Under the pieces are notes generated by a model, which ran no database searches, was not told the origin of the DNA, and worked only from the letters and a program-made list of their open reading frames with translations. DNA of 64,000 bases from a bacterium. GTDB lineage: Bacteria > Ratteibacteria > UBA8468 > B48-G9 > JAFGKM01. Both the position numbers and the translations under genes were made by a program. This document shows positions 17,147 to 26,762 of this stretch, piece after piece (the stretch's first letter is position 1; each line of letters starts with the position of its first letter). The stretch is from contig JALNXB010000002.1 in assembly GCA_023230585.1 (NCBI GenBank), forward strand, positions 1 to 64,000, read 5' to 3'.

Positions 17147-18781
17147 TTATTCTGTTGGATTGGCATCTTGGAAAGCCTTCCAAGATGCTTTCTGTAACTT
17201 CATAACTTCTTCCTGTGAGAACTGGTCTGACCCAAACGAAGGAATTACTGGGTTTAATCCTACCGGACTCAATCCTGTAATTGCAGAGTATATGCAACAA
17301 GCCGCCATATAAGCACCTTTTTTGGATGTATGCACTCTATCCTTACCATACAGAGCCAGCCGTTGTTCAGTTGTTGGTTCTGGACCAAGGTAATACATCC
17401 AGGCGTTAAGAGACGGAGCTAATTTAGCTTTCAATAGTTTGCCTAATGAAAGATTTTCAGCGTGGAATTTTTCGAACCTTGTAGGGTATGGCATACCAAA
17501 ATTTACAGGGCTTTCGCATATAACAGTACGGTCTTTTCCTGCAAGAATAAGGTCGTTAAATAAAGTTCCATACTTTACAAGTTTAGCGTAAGGTAATCTG
17601 CAGTATGTCTCCATAACAAGAACATCCCATTGCTCTGAGGCGAGCTGATTGCGGGCAGTATTAGGTTCTGTTCCCTCTTCCCAAAATGTATCAATCATTG
17701 TACCGCCACGGAGAAATTCGCCTGAGATAATTCGTGGAGTTCCGGTAGGAGCAGACGCTGCTATTGCTTCAACCATCTGGGGTATCTTCCATACCTGAGT
17801 GTGGCTGGCACCGATAAAAAAAGCAGTAATCACTACTTCATCATCGGGAACGAGTCTTTTTAATCGTAATCTTAGTTTAGCTTCGTGGACCTGTTTTTCT
17901 GTTGCACCTTTCATTAAGAGAACCTGCTCAAGTTCCTTCCTTGCGTGTTCGTAATCTTCAGTATAGTAGAAGCATAATCCAATATTCAATCGAGCCTCTG
18001 CTTTGTTTGTGTTAGACATACCTTCCATAGATAAAACCTTTGTAAATTCTTCTCGTGCGACTGAAAAGTTTCTCTCCAGGAACCAACCTCTTGCCAAGAG
18101 CATCTGTGCCAAAGTTCTTTCCTTAAGTGGCAAATTGTTTTCTTTCAAAAGATCTTTCATTTTGTTGCGAGCATCCTTGTAGTTTTTCTCTACAATGAAC
18201 GTATTGGCAATTGCTATCATAGCTTCCGCTTTCTGTTTTTCAGATACGTTGGAAACCTCCTTAACCGCAGTATAGGACGCTCGGGCGTCTTCATACTTGC
18301 GTTCTCTGCTATGGGTGTGACCAATGAACATCCATGATAACACCTTCCAGGTAGGCGACACCATTTCCATATCCAACACCTTCTCAAACGTAACCATTGC
18401 TATGGAGTATTTCTTTTCGGCGAGATATCCTTTCCCAATATACCACTGTGCCTGAGCTATCTGGTCTGGCGTGGCTTCTTCAATATCAAACACTTTTTCA
18501 AACTCAAGACGTGCTTGCTAGTAGTTGGTCTGCTCGTCGTATGTTTGAGCAACCCCAATCTGTGCTTTTGCCTTATCTACTCCGGATACAGCTAACTTTA
18601 GGGCTTGCTCGTAGTTTTTCCTTGCCTCTACATACTTTCCTGCACGCCGTTGGTTCTCTCCTGCTCTCCATGCATTCTGGTAATTGGCGAAACCTTCCTT
18701 AATCAGAGAGCCAAACAGAATAAGTCCAACAATAATCGGAAACACTTTGTTCGCATAGAAACTCTCCTTGTAAGAGAACAT
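17147..18781 (-). pseudogene. TPR-SGNH hydrolase-like gene interrupted by in-frame TAG
   Basis: Two consecutive frames form one gene: 18781-18518 (87 codons) and the remainder to 17147 are in the same reading frame, separated only by a TAG codon at 18520-18518. The protein has an N-terminal hydrophobic segment (VFPIIVGLILFGSL), six to seven TPR-like repeats of the YEKARxEFxKVL type, and a C-terminal SGNH/GDSL-like domain (GASHTQ block near the start, DRVHTSKKGAYMA block near the end). At the stop the sequence reads NY-stop-QARLEFEKVF where sister repeats have NY-S/E/K-xAR, so a Glu or Lys codon has changed by one base. The downstream part could restart only at GTG 18493 without a signal. Either a recent nonsense mutation or an assembly error. 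Confidence 0.75.
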
Positions 18782-19148
18782 TATTCATAAACCTTTCGCT
18801 TGTTCGAACTTTATTTGTATAAATATCCTGCACAATTACTCTGTCTAAATTATATGAGCAAGGTTTTGATTCGCACCTGTTCTTCATTTATACTAAAAAT
18901 ATTATCACGTTCTTTTGTAAATAGTCAATTTGAAATTTTATAAAAACTTGGATGACTTTTTTTAAGTAACTACAAAAGTAAATAGTATGTAGTGAAAGTG
19001 GATAATAGGTGTTTGTTTTTTGACCGTTGGGTATATATGCTATTGATTTTATTTAACTAAGTTTATGAAAAGATGTTCTTAAAAATAACACGAGATTTCG
19101 GGCATTGTGAAAATAGTTCTGTTTTATGGCGCTTCTCAGAAGAAAAAA
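18782..19148. other. Intergenic region between divergent genes
   Basis: AT-rich, no coding frame with support. It separates the broken TPR gene (minus) from the ankyrin gene (plus). A GAAAGG at 10-15 bases before ATG 18781 is the only translation signal. Confidence 0.35.
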
Positions 19149-19177
19149 TTGACAGAAGAGAAGGGGGTGCTTAAATA
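19149..19177 (+). promoter_or_regulatory. Promoter of second ankyrin gene
   Basis: TTGACA (19149-19154), 17-bp spacer, TAAATA (19172-19177); a TGC directly before TTAAAT gives an alternative extended -10. It lies downstream of the first possible ATG at 19107, which supports translation from 19227. Confidence 0.5.
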
Positions 19178-19226
19178 TCATTGTTTATTAGAGATGTTTT
19201 TACCTTTTTTATTTAGGAGGAAAAAT

Positions 19227-20408
19227 ATGCAAGAGATAGATAATTCTTTGCATAAAGCAATAATGCTTGGAGATATAGAGTCAGTAAAACAATTAATAGA
19301 AAAAGGTGTTGATATTAATGCAAAGGATGTAGACGGAAGGACGCCTTTACATATAACAGCTTCTTGGGGGCAATTGGAAATTGCTAAACTATTGATAAAA
19401 CACGGTGCAGACATTAACTCAAAGAATAAAAACGGGCAGACATCTTTACATATATCAGTTGTTAGGAGAGAATTTGAAATTGCCAAATTATTGATAGAAC
19501 ACGGTGTCGATATTGATGCGAAGGATAAAGATAAGGAGACATCTTTGTATGGTGATGATTATACTAAAAAAGTGGAAATAATAAAACTGTTAATAGAAAA
19601 AGGTGTTGATATTAGTGCTAAAGGTGTAGACGAAATGCCTCCTTTGTTTAAAGCAGTTAAAGGTGAAAAGATAGAAGTAGTTAAACTATTACTAAAACTT
19701 GGTGTTGATATTAATGCAAAAGATGAGGACGGACAGACGTCTTTGTTTGAGGCAGTAAAAGTTGGCAAAATAGAAATAGTAAAGCTATTAATTGAATATG
19801 GTGCGGATGTTTATGCGAAGAATGGACGAGGAAGGACGCCTTTACATATAGCAGCTTTTTGCAAAAATGTAGAAATATTAAAACTATTGATAGAAAAAGG
19901 GGCCGATATTAATGCGAAGAATAAAAATGGGCAGACACTTTTGCATAGTGCAGTTTTTTTGGGGCGGTTAGAAATTGCTCTACTATTAATAGAGCACGGC
20001 GCTGATATTAATGTGGAAGAGAAAGATAAAGAGACATCTTTGTCTGGTGAAGATTATACTAAAAAAGTGGAAATAATAAGACTGTTGATAGAAAAAGGTA
20101 TGGATATTAGCGCTAAAGGTGTAGATGAAACGCCTCTTTTGTTTAAAGCAGTTAAAGATGAAAACATAGAAGTAGTAAAATTATTGCTAAAACACGGTGT
20201 TGATGTTAATGCGAAATATTATTTCGGCCGGACCCCTTTGTTTGATGCAATTCTCTATAGAAAAGTAGAAATGGTTAAATTATTGATAAAACAAGGTGCT
20301 GATATTAATGCGAGGGATGAAGACGGACAGACACCTTTGTTTTATGCACTAAGACGTGGACGTACAAAAATTATCAAGATTTTAAAGGAAGCAGGTGCAA
20401 AGTGGTAA
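19227..20408 (+). CDS. Cytoplasmic ankyrin-repeat protein with internal duplication
   Basis: 393-aa protein of about 11 ankyrin repeats. ATG 19227 follows AGGAGG (19215-19220); no signal peptide, so unlike the protein at 3824 it stays in the cytosol. A five-repeat segment has been duplicated in tandem: the order NKNGQT / KDKETSL-GDDYTKKVEII / ISAKGVDE / VVKLLLK occurs once near 19430-19710 and again near 19925-20210. Each copy includes the same degenerate repeat (ETSLxGxDYTKKVE) that lacks the TPLHxA turn. Partner proteins unknown. A tRNA-His follows in the opposite direction. Confidence 0.88.
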   Translation: MQEIDNSLHKAIMLGDIESVKQLIEKGVDINAKDVDGRTPLHITASWGQLEIAKLLIKHGADINSKNKNGQTSLHISVVRREFEIAKLLIEHGVDIDAKDKDKETSLYGDDYTKKVEIIKLLIEKGVDISAKGVDEMPPLFKAVKGEKIEVVKLLLKLGVDINAKDEDGQTSLFEAVKVGKIEIVKLLIEYGADVYAKNGRGRTPLHIAAFCKNVEILKLLIEKGADINAKNKNGQTLLHSAVFLGRLEIALLLIEHGADINVEEKDKETSLSGEDYTKKVEIIRLLIEKGMDISAKGVDETPLLFKAVKDENIEVVKLLLKHGVDVNAKYYFGRTPLFDAILYRKVEMVKLLIKQGADINARDEDGQTPLFYALRRGRTKIIKILKEAGAKW

Positions 20409-20458
20409 CCTGGTTTTTCAATTTAACAAGCAATAGAATCAATACTAAAAACTGCCAG

Positions 20459-20531
20459 GGTGGGTGAGGGGAATTGAACCCCCGACTCCTAGAGCCACAG
20501 TCTAGCGCTCTGCCTCTGAGCTACACCCACC
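20459..20531 (-). tRNA. tRNA-His (GUG)
   Basis: On the minus strand the sequence folds to a full cloverleaf: acceptor GTGGGTG/CACCCAC, D arm GCTC...GAGC, anticodon loop CTGTGGC with anticodon GTG, T arm GGGGG-TTCAATT-CCCCT. The additional G at -1 opposite C73 is the tRNA-His identity pair. The 3' CCA is not encoded. Confidence 0.95.
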
Positions 20532-20610
20532 ATTTAAAATTATTTATAAAAAAAAATACAAACTAATAAAGTATCTATATTTTACCAGATATTTCAAAAA
20601 ATAGAAATAG

Positions 20611-21552
20611 TCAGGCGTCAGGTAGAATATTTTTGAAGAAATTGTATGAGTTTTTCCATGCAAAATCTTCAAGTTCTTCATCGGTTAAAATTTCGCTTGC
20701 CCAGTTTAAAAGGGTAGGGTATTTAAGAGCATTTGTAACTAAACCTCTATTTATACCATCAAGGTCTCCACCAAAAGCAAGAACTTTTGTCCCCCCCACT
20801 TTTTTTATCTGTTTTAGATGAGCAAGAAAATGCTCTTTTCCGGGTTCGCCTTCACTACATATAAAACCGCTGGCAAAATTGAACCCTATTATACCGTCTC
20901 TGTCAGATATGGCTTTTATCTGTTTATCGTTAAGGTTTCTTGAGTGGTTACATATCTTATGAGAATTTGAATGAGAAGCCATCATTCCTGTTTTTAAAAT
21001 GTCTGCTACATTCCAAAATCCTGCTTCGTTTAGATGGGAAACATCAACAGCTATCCCTTTTGCGTGCATACTTGCTACAAGAGTTTTCCCTATATTGGTT
21101 AGGCCGTAATTACCGCCAACGCCTTTTCCGTCTGCTAACTCGTTTCGATGGTTCCACGTAAGGGTAATAAGTCTTATACCTGCCTGAAAAAACATTTCAA
21201 GAAGAGTTTCTCTACCAAGTAGAGGGTTGGCTCCTTCTATAGCAAGGATTACTCCTAACCTGTTTTTAACTTTATCAAGGTCTGTTTTCGTTTTAATGGT
21301 CAATATTTTGTCTGTTCTTCTTAAAGCGCTGTAATAACTTCCTAAAACCTCAAACGTAAAAGAGGTAGAGATATCTCCGAGAAGGTTAGGGGGAGGACAT
21401 ATTGCCATTACCTGGTATTTACCTCCTACTTTTATGTATCTTTCAATATCCCAATGCCCGTCTTTAGATTCAGATAACCAATCTCTATTATTCCTTCTTA
21501 CAGAAACCAATGTATCACAGTGATTATCAAAAATAACCGTTTTTTTGTTCAT
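20611..21552 (-). CDS. Membrane dipeptidase (M19 family)
   Basis: 313-aa renal-dipeptidase-like zinc hydrolase that cleaves dipeptides, including L-D forms. Metal-site marks: DNHCDT near residue 9-14, EGANPLLG near 104, the VDVSHLNE His, the ASHSNS His and GGDLDGI near the C-terminus. Somewhat shorter than mammalian forms but normal for bacterial ones. No signal peptide, so cytoplasmic. Sits alone between two tRNA genes. Confidence 0.92.
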   Translation of the reverse strand: MNKKTVIFDNHCDTLVSVRRNNRDWLSESKDGHWDIERYIKVGGKYQVMAICPPPNLLGDISTSFTFEVLGSYYSALRRTDKILTIKTKTDLDKVKNRLGVILAIEGANPLLGRETLLEMFFQAGIRLITLTWNHRNELADGKGVGGNYGLTNIGKTLVASMHAKGIAVDVSHLNEAGFWNVADILKTGMMASHSNSHKICNHSRNLNDKQIKAISDRDGIIGFNFASGFICSEGEPGKEHFLAHLKQIKKVGGTKVLAFGGDLDGINRGLVTNALKYPTLLNWASEILTDEELEDFAWKNSYNFFKNILPDA

Positions 21553-21595
21553 CTTATTCCTTGTTAATATGGTAAATATATTTCTATTACGTTAT

Positions 21596-21669
21596 TGCGC
21601 CTGGCCCGACTCGAACGGGCAACCATTGGGTTCGAAGCCCACTACTCTGTCCAATTGAGCTACAGGCGC
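21596..21669 (-). tRNA. tRNA-Arg (UCG)
   Basis: Minus-strand cloverleaf: acceptor GCGCCTG/CAGGCGC, D arm GCTC...GAGT, anticodon loop CTTCGAA (anticodon TCG), T arm GCCCG-TTCGAGT-CGGGC, discriminator A. Pair 27-43 is a G-A mismatch; the remainder pairs well. CCA is not encoded. Confidence 0.9.
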
Positions 21670-21713
21670 TTAACACTATATCTTAAAACAGATAAGATTA
21701 AATATCAATTAAA

Positions 21714-22955
21714 TTATTCTTTACCTGTCTCTTTTATTGAAAACGAAACAAGAAACGATATCAATGCAAGCATAACGCATCCGAGAAATATTATTCTGTA
21801 AGCGGCATCAGGGTATATAATAACTCCAGAAATTTCAATTGAAACGTGTTTGAACAAGTCAAGAACAACCCCTGCCAGGTATCCCATTAAAGAAATTCCT
21901 ATATAACAGATCGTGTTAAGAAATCCTGTTGAGGTGGCTGAAACGTTTTCTGGGTAAAGTTCTTTCATAACAGTTAAGAATATAGGTGAAACTGCCGCTG
22001 ATGTTGCCAGTAGAATATACGAAATAAGAAATATTTGTGAAGAACCTTTAAATGTTAGATTTAAAAAAATTATGGCTGAGCCAAGCAGGGTTATAAATGT
22101 TGCAGTGGTTAGGATTGGCTTGCGTTTTCCGAGCAATCTTGATATATGACCCGAAAAGAATACAGATAAAGTTATAGCTACCATCATATAGAATGTAAAC
22201 AGTGATGCTTTTTCAGAGGTAAGGTTGCAAGAGTCTTGGAGAAATTTTTTTCCAAGAGAGGACTGTAACAAAAAGTATATTCCAAAATTTATTGACCCTG
22301 AGATAAGTACAGGTATGGCAGAGACGTTCTGTATAACTTGAAGAAAAGAGGCGAAAGAAAATGTTCTGTTTAAGTTCTCTGAACGTTGAACTTTTTTAAA
22401 AGTCTGTAAAGCTATGATAGAAAAAATTGTACATAAAATTCCTGCAATAAAAAAAGAGTTTCTCCATCCCATAAAAGATATTGTTTTTTCCAGCGGGTAT
22501 GTTGCTACCACTCCGCCTAAATATCCCAATATAATTGAGATGCTTAAAAAGAAAGGAAAATCGTCTGGGCTATAAATGTTTGTTAATATTTTTACAAGAC
22601 TGATAAATATGAAACTGGCACCAAATCCAACCAAACCTCTGGTTATAAACAACATAGCAGGGGTGTATGCAAAGGAGAAAAGAGTGGAACTAATACTTAA
22701 AAGAATACTGCCAGCAAGAAACGTTTTAAATCCTCCAAAACGGTCAGAGATAATACCTGCGAAAATTTGGAAAGTTCCGTAAATCAATATTGTTAATGCT
22801 CCCAGACCAGCGACAGCAGTGGCTGAAAGAGAAAAAGATGATTGTAATTCATTAAATATTGTTCCCGGAACAGCGACTCTGTGGAAGTAAGAAAAAAAGT
22901 ATATGCTGTTTAGAACAATAAGAGTCAAAAAACTATTCTTCTTAATGGTGGTCAT
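21714..22955 (-). CDS. MFS transporter
   Basis: 413-aa major-facilitator permease with about 12 transmembrane helices. The helix 2-3 loop motif appears as GIISDRFGGFKTFLAGS and a second-half counterpart as GHISRLLGKRKPIL. It begins after helix 1 with YFFSYFHRVAVPGTIF, common in glycerol-3-phosphate/hexuronate-like MFS members. Substrate unknown. It follows hom on the minus strand with a 63-bp gap. Confidence 0.88.
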   Translation of the reverse strand: MTTIKKNSFLTLIVLNSIYFFSYFHRVAVPGTIFNELQSSFSLSATAVAGLGALTILIYGTFQIFAGIISDRFGGFKTFLAGSILLSISSTLFSFAYTPAMLFITRGLVGFGASFIFISLVKILTNIYSPDDFPFFLSISIILGYLGGVVATYPLEKTISFMGWRNSFFIAGILCTIFSIIALQTFKKVQRSENLNRTFSFASFLQVIQNVSAIPVLISGSINFGIYFLLQSSLGKKFLQDSCNLTSEKASLFTFYMMVAITLSVFFSGHISRLLGKRKPILTTATFITLLGSAIIFLNLTFKGSSQIFLISYILLATSAAVSPIFLTVMKELYPENVSATSTGFLNTICYIGISLMGYLAGVVLDLFKHVSIEISGVIIYPDAAYRIIFLGCVMLALISFLVSFSIKETGKE

Positions 22956-23018
22956 AATACTCCTATACGAATTTTATATAGATTTGGGCGAGATAGGGTA
23001 ATGTAAGGAAAGTTTAGT

Positions 23019-24305
23019 TTAATCTTCTACTCTTATAACTACAGTTGGGAGTTTGATTATAGGTAATTTATCTATTTCCTCAATAGCTTTCCTGACAGAT
23101 TGTTCTTCTGCTGTGTGTGTTAAAATTACAACAGGCACCGCACTATCTTTATTCTGTTCTTTCTGTATGACTGAAGCGATACTTATCTTGTTTTTACCCA
23201 AAACAGCTGTTATTTTTGCAAGAATGCCTGGTTTATCTGGTACAGTAAACCTGAAATAATATCTTGTAGAAATTTTCTCCATAGGCATAACAGAAATCTT
23301 TTTATCTTCAAATACAGGACCTGCCTGGATAGGGGTTTCTCCTGCTAATTTTTGACCTATATCAACCACATCAGATATAGCAGCACTTGCGGCGGCGTTG
23401 CCTCCTGCACCTTCCCCATAAAAAAGAGATTTTCCAATCATATCTCCTTCCAGATATATAGCGTTATAAACATCTTCAACGTTGGCAATAAGGTGGTTTG
23501 ATGCAAGAAAAGTTGGGTGAACCCTTAGTTCTATCTCATTTTTATTCTTTTTAGCTATAGCAAGAAGTTTAATTCTGTAACCAAAATCTTTTGCAAGTGT
23601 TATATCTATAGGTTCTATATTTTTTATTCCTTCTGTGAAAATCTCTTCCCAAGAAACAAAATTGTTGAATGAAAGAAAAGATAGTATAGACAATTTATGC
23701 GCAGCGTCTAACCCTTCAACATCAAGGGTAGGGTCGGCTTCTGCGTACCCAAGTTTTTGAGCTTGTTTCAAGGCGTCTGCAAAGTTTTTCCCGTAAAGAG
23801 ACATCTGAGTGAGTATATAGTTTGTTGTGCCGTTTAAGATTGCCATAAATTTGGAAATATTGTTACCTATAAAACCTTCTTTTAATGATTTAACAATAGG
23901 TATTGCGCTCGCCACGCTTGCCTCAAATCCAAGGTGTACTCCGTTTTTTCCCGCAAGGTCAAGTAGTTCTTTTATTTTACCAGAAAGGAGCGCTTTATTA
24001 GCTGTTACTACAGACTTACCTTCTGATATAGCTTGCTTAATGAATGTGTAAGCCGGCTCAACTCCTCCCATCAACTCTACCACTATATCAATATTTTTGT
24101 TAGTTAAAATATCTTGAACGTTTTCTGTATATATAAGAGGGTACCTCTTTTGTATATCAATGTTTTTATCAGTTACTTTTACCAGTTCAAAATCAACACC
24201 AGTTTTCTTTTTAAAATAAAGTTTTTTTTGATTAAAATGCTCTACAAACTGGCTTCCAACAGTGCCACATCCTAAAACGCCTATTTTAATATTGTTTTTT
24301 TTCAT
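23019..24305 (-). CDS. hom: Homoserine dehydrogenase
   Basis: 428-aa NAD(P)H-dependent enzyme reducing aspartate semialdehyde to homoserine, the branch-point step to threonine and methionine. NAD-binding motif VLGCGTVGSQFVEHF is at residues 9-24, catalytic-domain marks NGTTNYILTQM and EGLDAAHKLSILSFL are near 160 and 205, and a C-terminal ACT domain (RFTVPDKPGILAKITAVLG) provides likely feedback inhibition by threonine. Single-function, without a fused aspartokinase. thrC and thrB start about 1.1 kb away in the opposite direction. The upstream gene's stop is 2 bp before this ATG, so the two are cotranslated. Confidence 0.96.
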   Translation of the reverse strand: MKKNNIKIGVLGCGTVGSQFVEHFNQKKLYFKKKTGVDFELVKVTDKNIDIQKRYPLIYTENVQDILTNKNIDIVVELMGGVEPAYTFIKQAISEGKSVVTANKALLSGKIKELLDLAGKNGVHLGFEASVASAIPIVKSLKEGFIGNNISKFMAILNGTTNYILTQMSLYGKNFADALKQAQKLGYAEADPTLDVEGLDAAHKLSILSFLSFNNFVSWEEIFTEGIKNIEPIDITLAKDFGYRIKLLAIAKKNKNEIELRVHPTFLASNHLIANVEDVYNAIYLEGDMIGKSLFYGEGAGGNAAASAAISDVVDIGQKLAGETPIQAGPVFEDKKISVMPMEKISTRYYFRFTVPDKPGILAKITAVLGKNKISIASVIQKEQNKDSAVPVVILTHTAEEQSVRKAIEEIDKLPIIKLPTVVIRVED

Positions 24306-24307
24306 TT

Positions 24308-25090
24308 TTAACGGTATAGAGAGGTTGGTACAGTCTCTTTTGGTAATTCCTTTGAAGTAAAAAAGAGTTCGTTATGTAGGTCCATAATAACAGCCTCTTC
24401 TTCTGATTTCTTTAAGTTATATTTTTTTCTTACACTTATTCCTTTTTCAAGGAAAGTTTTGCTTGAAAGATAACTGTACTTGGGTAATGTACCCTTGCTA
24501 ATATCTTTTGCTTGTTGATGTGCAATAGCAAGGGTAACTTTGTATTCATTTTCGTAGGTTTTATTTATAATTGAAGTTCTTAAATTTCTTAATTCAGGTA
24601 AGTTAGGTATCTTTAAGGTTTCGGCTCTTATATGTGGATAAAGATACATATCTTCTGATTGGGCTTGGAGTTTTTTTAATCTTGCGCGATAACTGTTGAC
24701 ATCTATCATATGTAACATCTGTTTGATTTCATCGGTAGGAAAGTTATACTCTTTTGCTAAAAGTAATGCTTGTTCCGCCAATTCTCTTACTTTTTTGAAA
24801 TTTCCAAGATTAAAATACCTTCTCATCTCTTGGATAAGGTTTTCAAATTCATTCTTCTTTTCTTCCAGGAACCTTCTCTCTCTTTCTCTCTCTGCTTCTT
24901 CTAACCTTCTCTCTTCTTCAAGAGCAAGTTGTCTCTGTCTTTCTTTTGTCTGTTGTATATGGAAATATACCCCAGCACCTACAATTAAGAGAATTATTAT
25001 AAGAAAGATAAGCACAAAAGGTTTTTTCTTTTTAGGTTTTGTTACATTTGTTACAATTTTTTTCTCTGTTTCTATTTTCTTTTTATCCAT
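24308..25090 (-). CDS. Membrane-anchored coiled-coil protein, unknown
   Basis: 260-aa protein: Lys-rich cytoplasmic N-terminus (residues 1-24), one transmembrane helix (FVLIFLIIILLIVGAGVYF), a strongly charged coiled coil of Glu/Arg (residues 50-85), then an alpha-helical TPR-like region (GNFKKVRELAEQALLLA). The 2-bp spacing to hom suggests an operon, but no functional link is evident. No named family recognised. Confidence 0.6.
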   Translation of the reverse strand: MDKKKIETEKKIVTNVTKPKKKKPFVLIFLIIILLIVGAGVYFHIQQTKERQRQLALEEERRLEEAERERERRFLEEKKNEFENLIQEMRRYFNLGNFKKVRELAEQALLLAKEYNFPTDEIKQMLHMIDVNSYRARLKKLQAQSEDMYLYPHIRAETLKIPNLPELRNLRTSIINKTYENEYKVTLAIAHQQAKDISKGTLPKYSYLSSKTFLEKGISVRKKYNLKKSEEEAVIMDLHNELFFTSKELPKETVPTSLYR

Positions 25091-25313
25091 AGAATATCCA
25101 TTTTAACATATATTAAAAATTTTTAAAAACCAAACATCTAAAGAAGATTGCTTATTACATTATACCTTAAGCGCAATAACGGCTATTGTTAATAGATTTA
25201 ACGGCGTCAATTAACCTTATAAGTTACTATTATTCGAAGTATCTTAACATAATTTTAGGTTTGTTTCTAAAAAATATGTAATAGTTTTTACGGTTTATAA
25301 ATACTAACCTTGT

Positions 25314-25342
25314 TGCTGAAATGGTTCTGGTTATGCTATAAT
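25314..25342 (+). promoter_or_regulatory. thrC-thrB promoter
   Basis: TTGCTG (25314-25319), exactly 17 bp, TATAAT (25337-25342) preceded by TGC, an extended -10. The start of transcription would be near 25349, which makes the in-frame start at 25310 impossible on this transcript and supports ATG 25388. Confidence 0.7.
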
Positions 25343-25387
25343 TTTAACAGTTTAGAGGTTTTATTGTATTTTGAGAGCAACGAAAAA

Positions 25388-26752
25388 ATGGAAAAAATTT
25401 TATATAGAAGTACAAATAGAAATTCAGAAAAAGTTTCTTTTAAAGAAGCTGTGTTGAGAGGGCAAGCGCCTGACTACGGTCTTTATATGCCTATGAGTAT
25501 TCCTAAAATTTCAAAAGAGAAAATAAACTCTTTTAGAGATATGGATTATAGCCAGATAGCCTTTGAGGTGTTTTCTTTATTTCTTGGAGATGTAATTGAA
25601 AAAACTAAACTAAAAGATATTGTGCAAGATATTTATTCTTTTGAGATACCTATCCAAAAAGTTAAAGATGAACTTTATATTATGTGGCTTACAAAAGGAC
25701 CTACCGCTTCTTTTAAGGATTTTGCCGCAAGGTTTATGTCAAAGGTTATGGAATATTTTGCTATACAAGAGAATAGAAAGTTGACCATACTTGTAGCAAC
25801 TTCTGGAGATACAGGTGGCGCTGTTGCTAATGCTTTCTATGGGCTGGATAAAATCGATGTTGTTATACTGTTTCCTGAACAGGAAATTACAGAGAGACAA
25901 CGCAAACAGATGACGACACTTGGAAACAATATTTTACCTTTGGCTATTAAAGGCAAATTCGATGATTGCCAATCTATTGTTAAAAGGGCTTTTAATGATT
26001 CTGATTTTAAGTTGTTAAACCTGACATCTGCCAATTCAATAAATTTTGGTAGGCTTTTACCTCAAAGCGTATACTATTTTTTTGGTTACTCAAGGGTTGA
26101 CGAAGAAGAGTTGGTCTTTTCCGTCCCTTCAGGTAATTTTGGTAATCTTTTAGGGGGTGTTATTGCTAAAAAAATGGGGCTTCCTATTAAAAGATTTATC
26201 GTTGGAGTTAACGAAAATGACGAGTTCCCGAAATTTCTTGAAACAGGTGAGTATCGTGCAGTGGTACCTTCAAAAGAGTGTAGTTCAAACGCTATGAACG
26301 TTGGGCATCCGAGTAACCTTGCTCGTTTGGTTGATATGTATGGTGGTTGGTTAACAGATGTAAGAGACCATCAGGGCAACCTTATAAAGCAGGGAGATTT
26401 GAAGGTACTTCCTGATATGGCAAGGTTGAGGAACGATTTTATCTCATACTCAGTAGAAGAAAGAGAGGTAGATGAAACTATTTTAAAGTTTTACAACGAA
26501 TATGGTATTTTGATTGAACCCCACGGAGCGATATCTATTGCTGCTTCAGAAAAATATAGTAGTAAAGACGTTGTGATTTCTATTGAAACTGCCGACCCTG
26601 CAAAGTTCCCAGAAAAGATTCAAGAGTTACTCCATATAGTCCCTCCAATCTCTGATAACTTGCTTGGGTTAGACGACAAAGAAGAAGAGTATTTAACAAT
26701 AGATAGCGATTATGAATCTTTCAAAGAAAATGTTCTTAAAATTCTTTCCTGA
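25388..26752 (+). CDS. thrC: Threonine synthase
   Basis: 454-aa PLP enzyme converting O-phosphohomoserine to threonine. PLP lysine is Lys110 in KGPTASFKDFAARF; ATSGDTGGAVA and the SGNFGNLLGG phosphate loop follow. The N-terminal YRSTN...VSFKEAVLRG and DYGLYMP match the bacterial ThrC N-domain. ATG 25388 lies just after the promoter. thrB follows 10 bp later. Confidence 0.95.
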   Translation: MEKILYRSTNRNSEKVSFKEAVLRGQAPDYGLYMPMSIPKISKEKINSFRDMDYSQIAFEVFSLFLGDVIEKTKLKDIVQDIYSFEIPIQKVKDELYIMWLTKGPTASFKDFAARFMSKVMEYFAIQENRKLTILVATSGDTGGAVANAFYGLDKIDVVILFPEQEITERQRKQMTTLGNNILPLAIKGKFDDCQSIVKRAFNDSDFKLLNLTSANSINFGRLLPQSVYYFFGYSRVDEEELVFSVPSGNFGNLLGGVIAKKMGLPIKRFIVGVNENDEFPKFLETGEYRAVVPSKECSSNAMNVGHPSNLARLVDMYGGWLTDVRDHQGNLIKQGDLKVLPDMARLRNDFISYSVEEREVDETILKFYNEYGILIEPHGAISIAASEKYSSKDVVISIETADPAKFPEKIQELLHIVPPISDNLLGLDDKEEEYLTIDSDYESFKENVLKILS

Positions 26753-26762
26753 GAGGTCTTAA

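Noticed and set aside
17147..18781. Stop-codon recoding (TAG as an amino acid)
   Set aside because: TAG is the true stop of thrB, the GH106-like gene and the IS transposase in this window, so a genome-wide reassignment is not supported.
18699..18887. Alternative start with ideal AAGGAG spacing (ATG in another frame) for the broken TPR gene
   Set aside because: That frame stops after 17 codons; it would need an added frameshift. The frame from 18781 already has a good hydrophobic signal.
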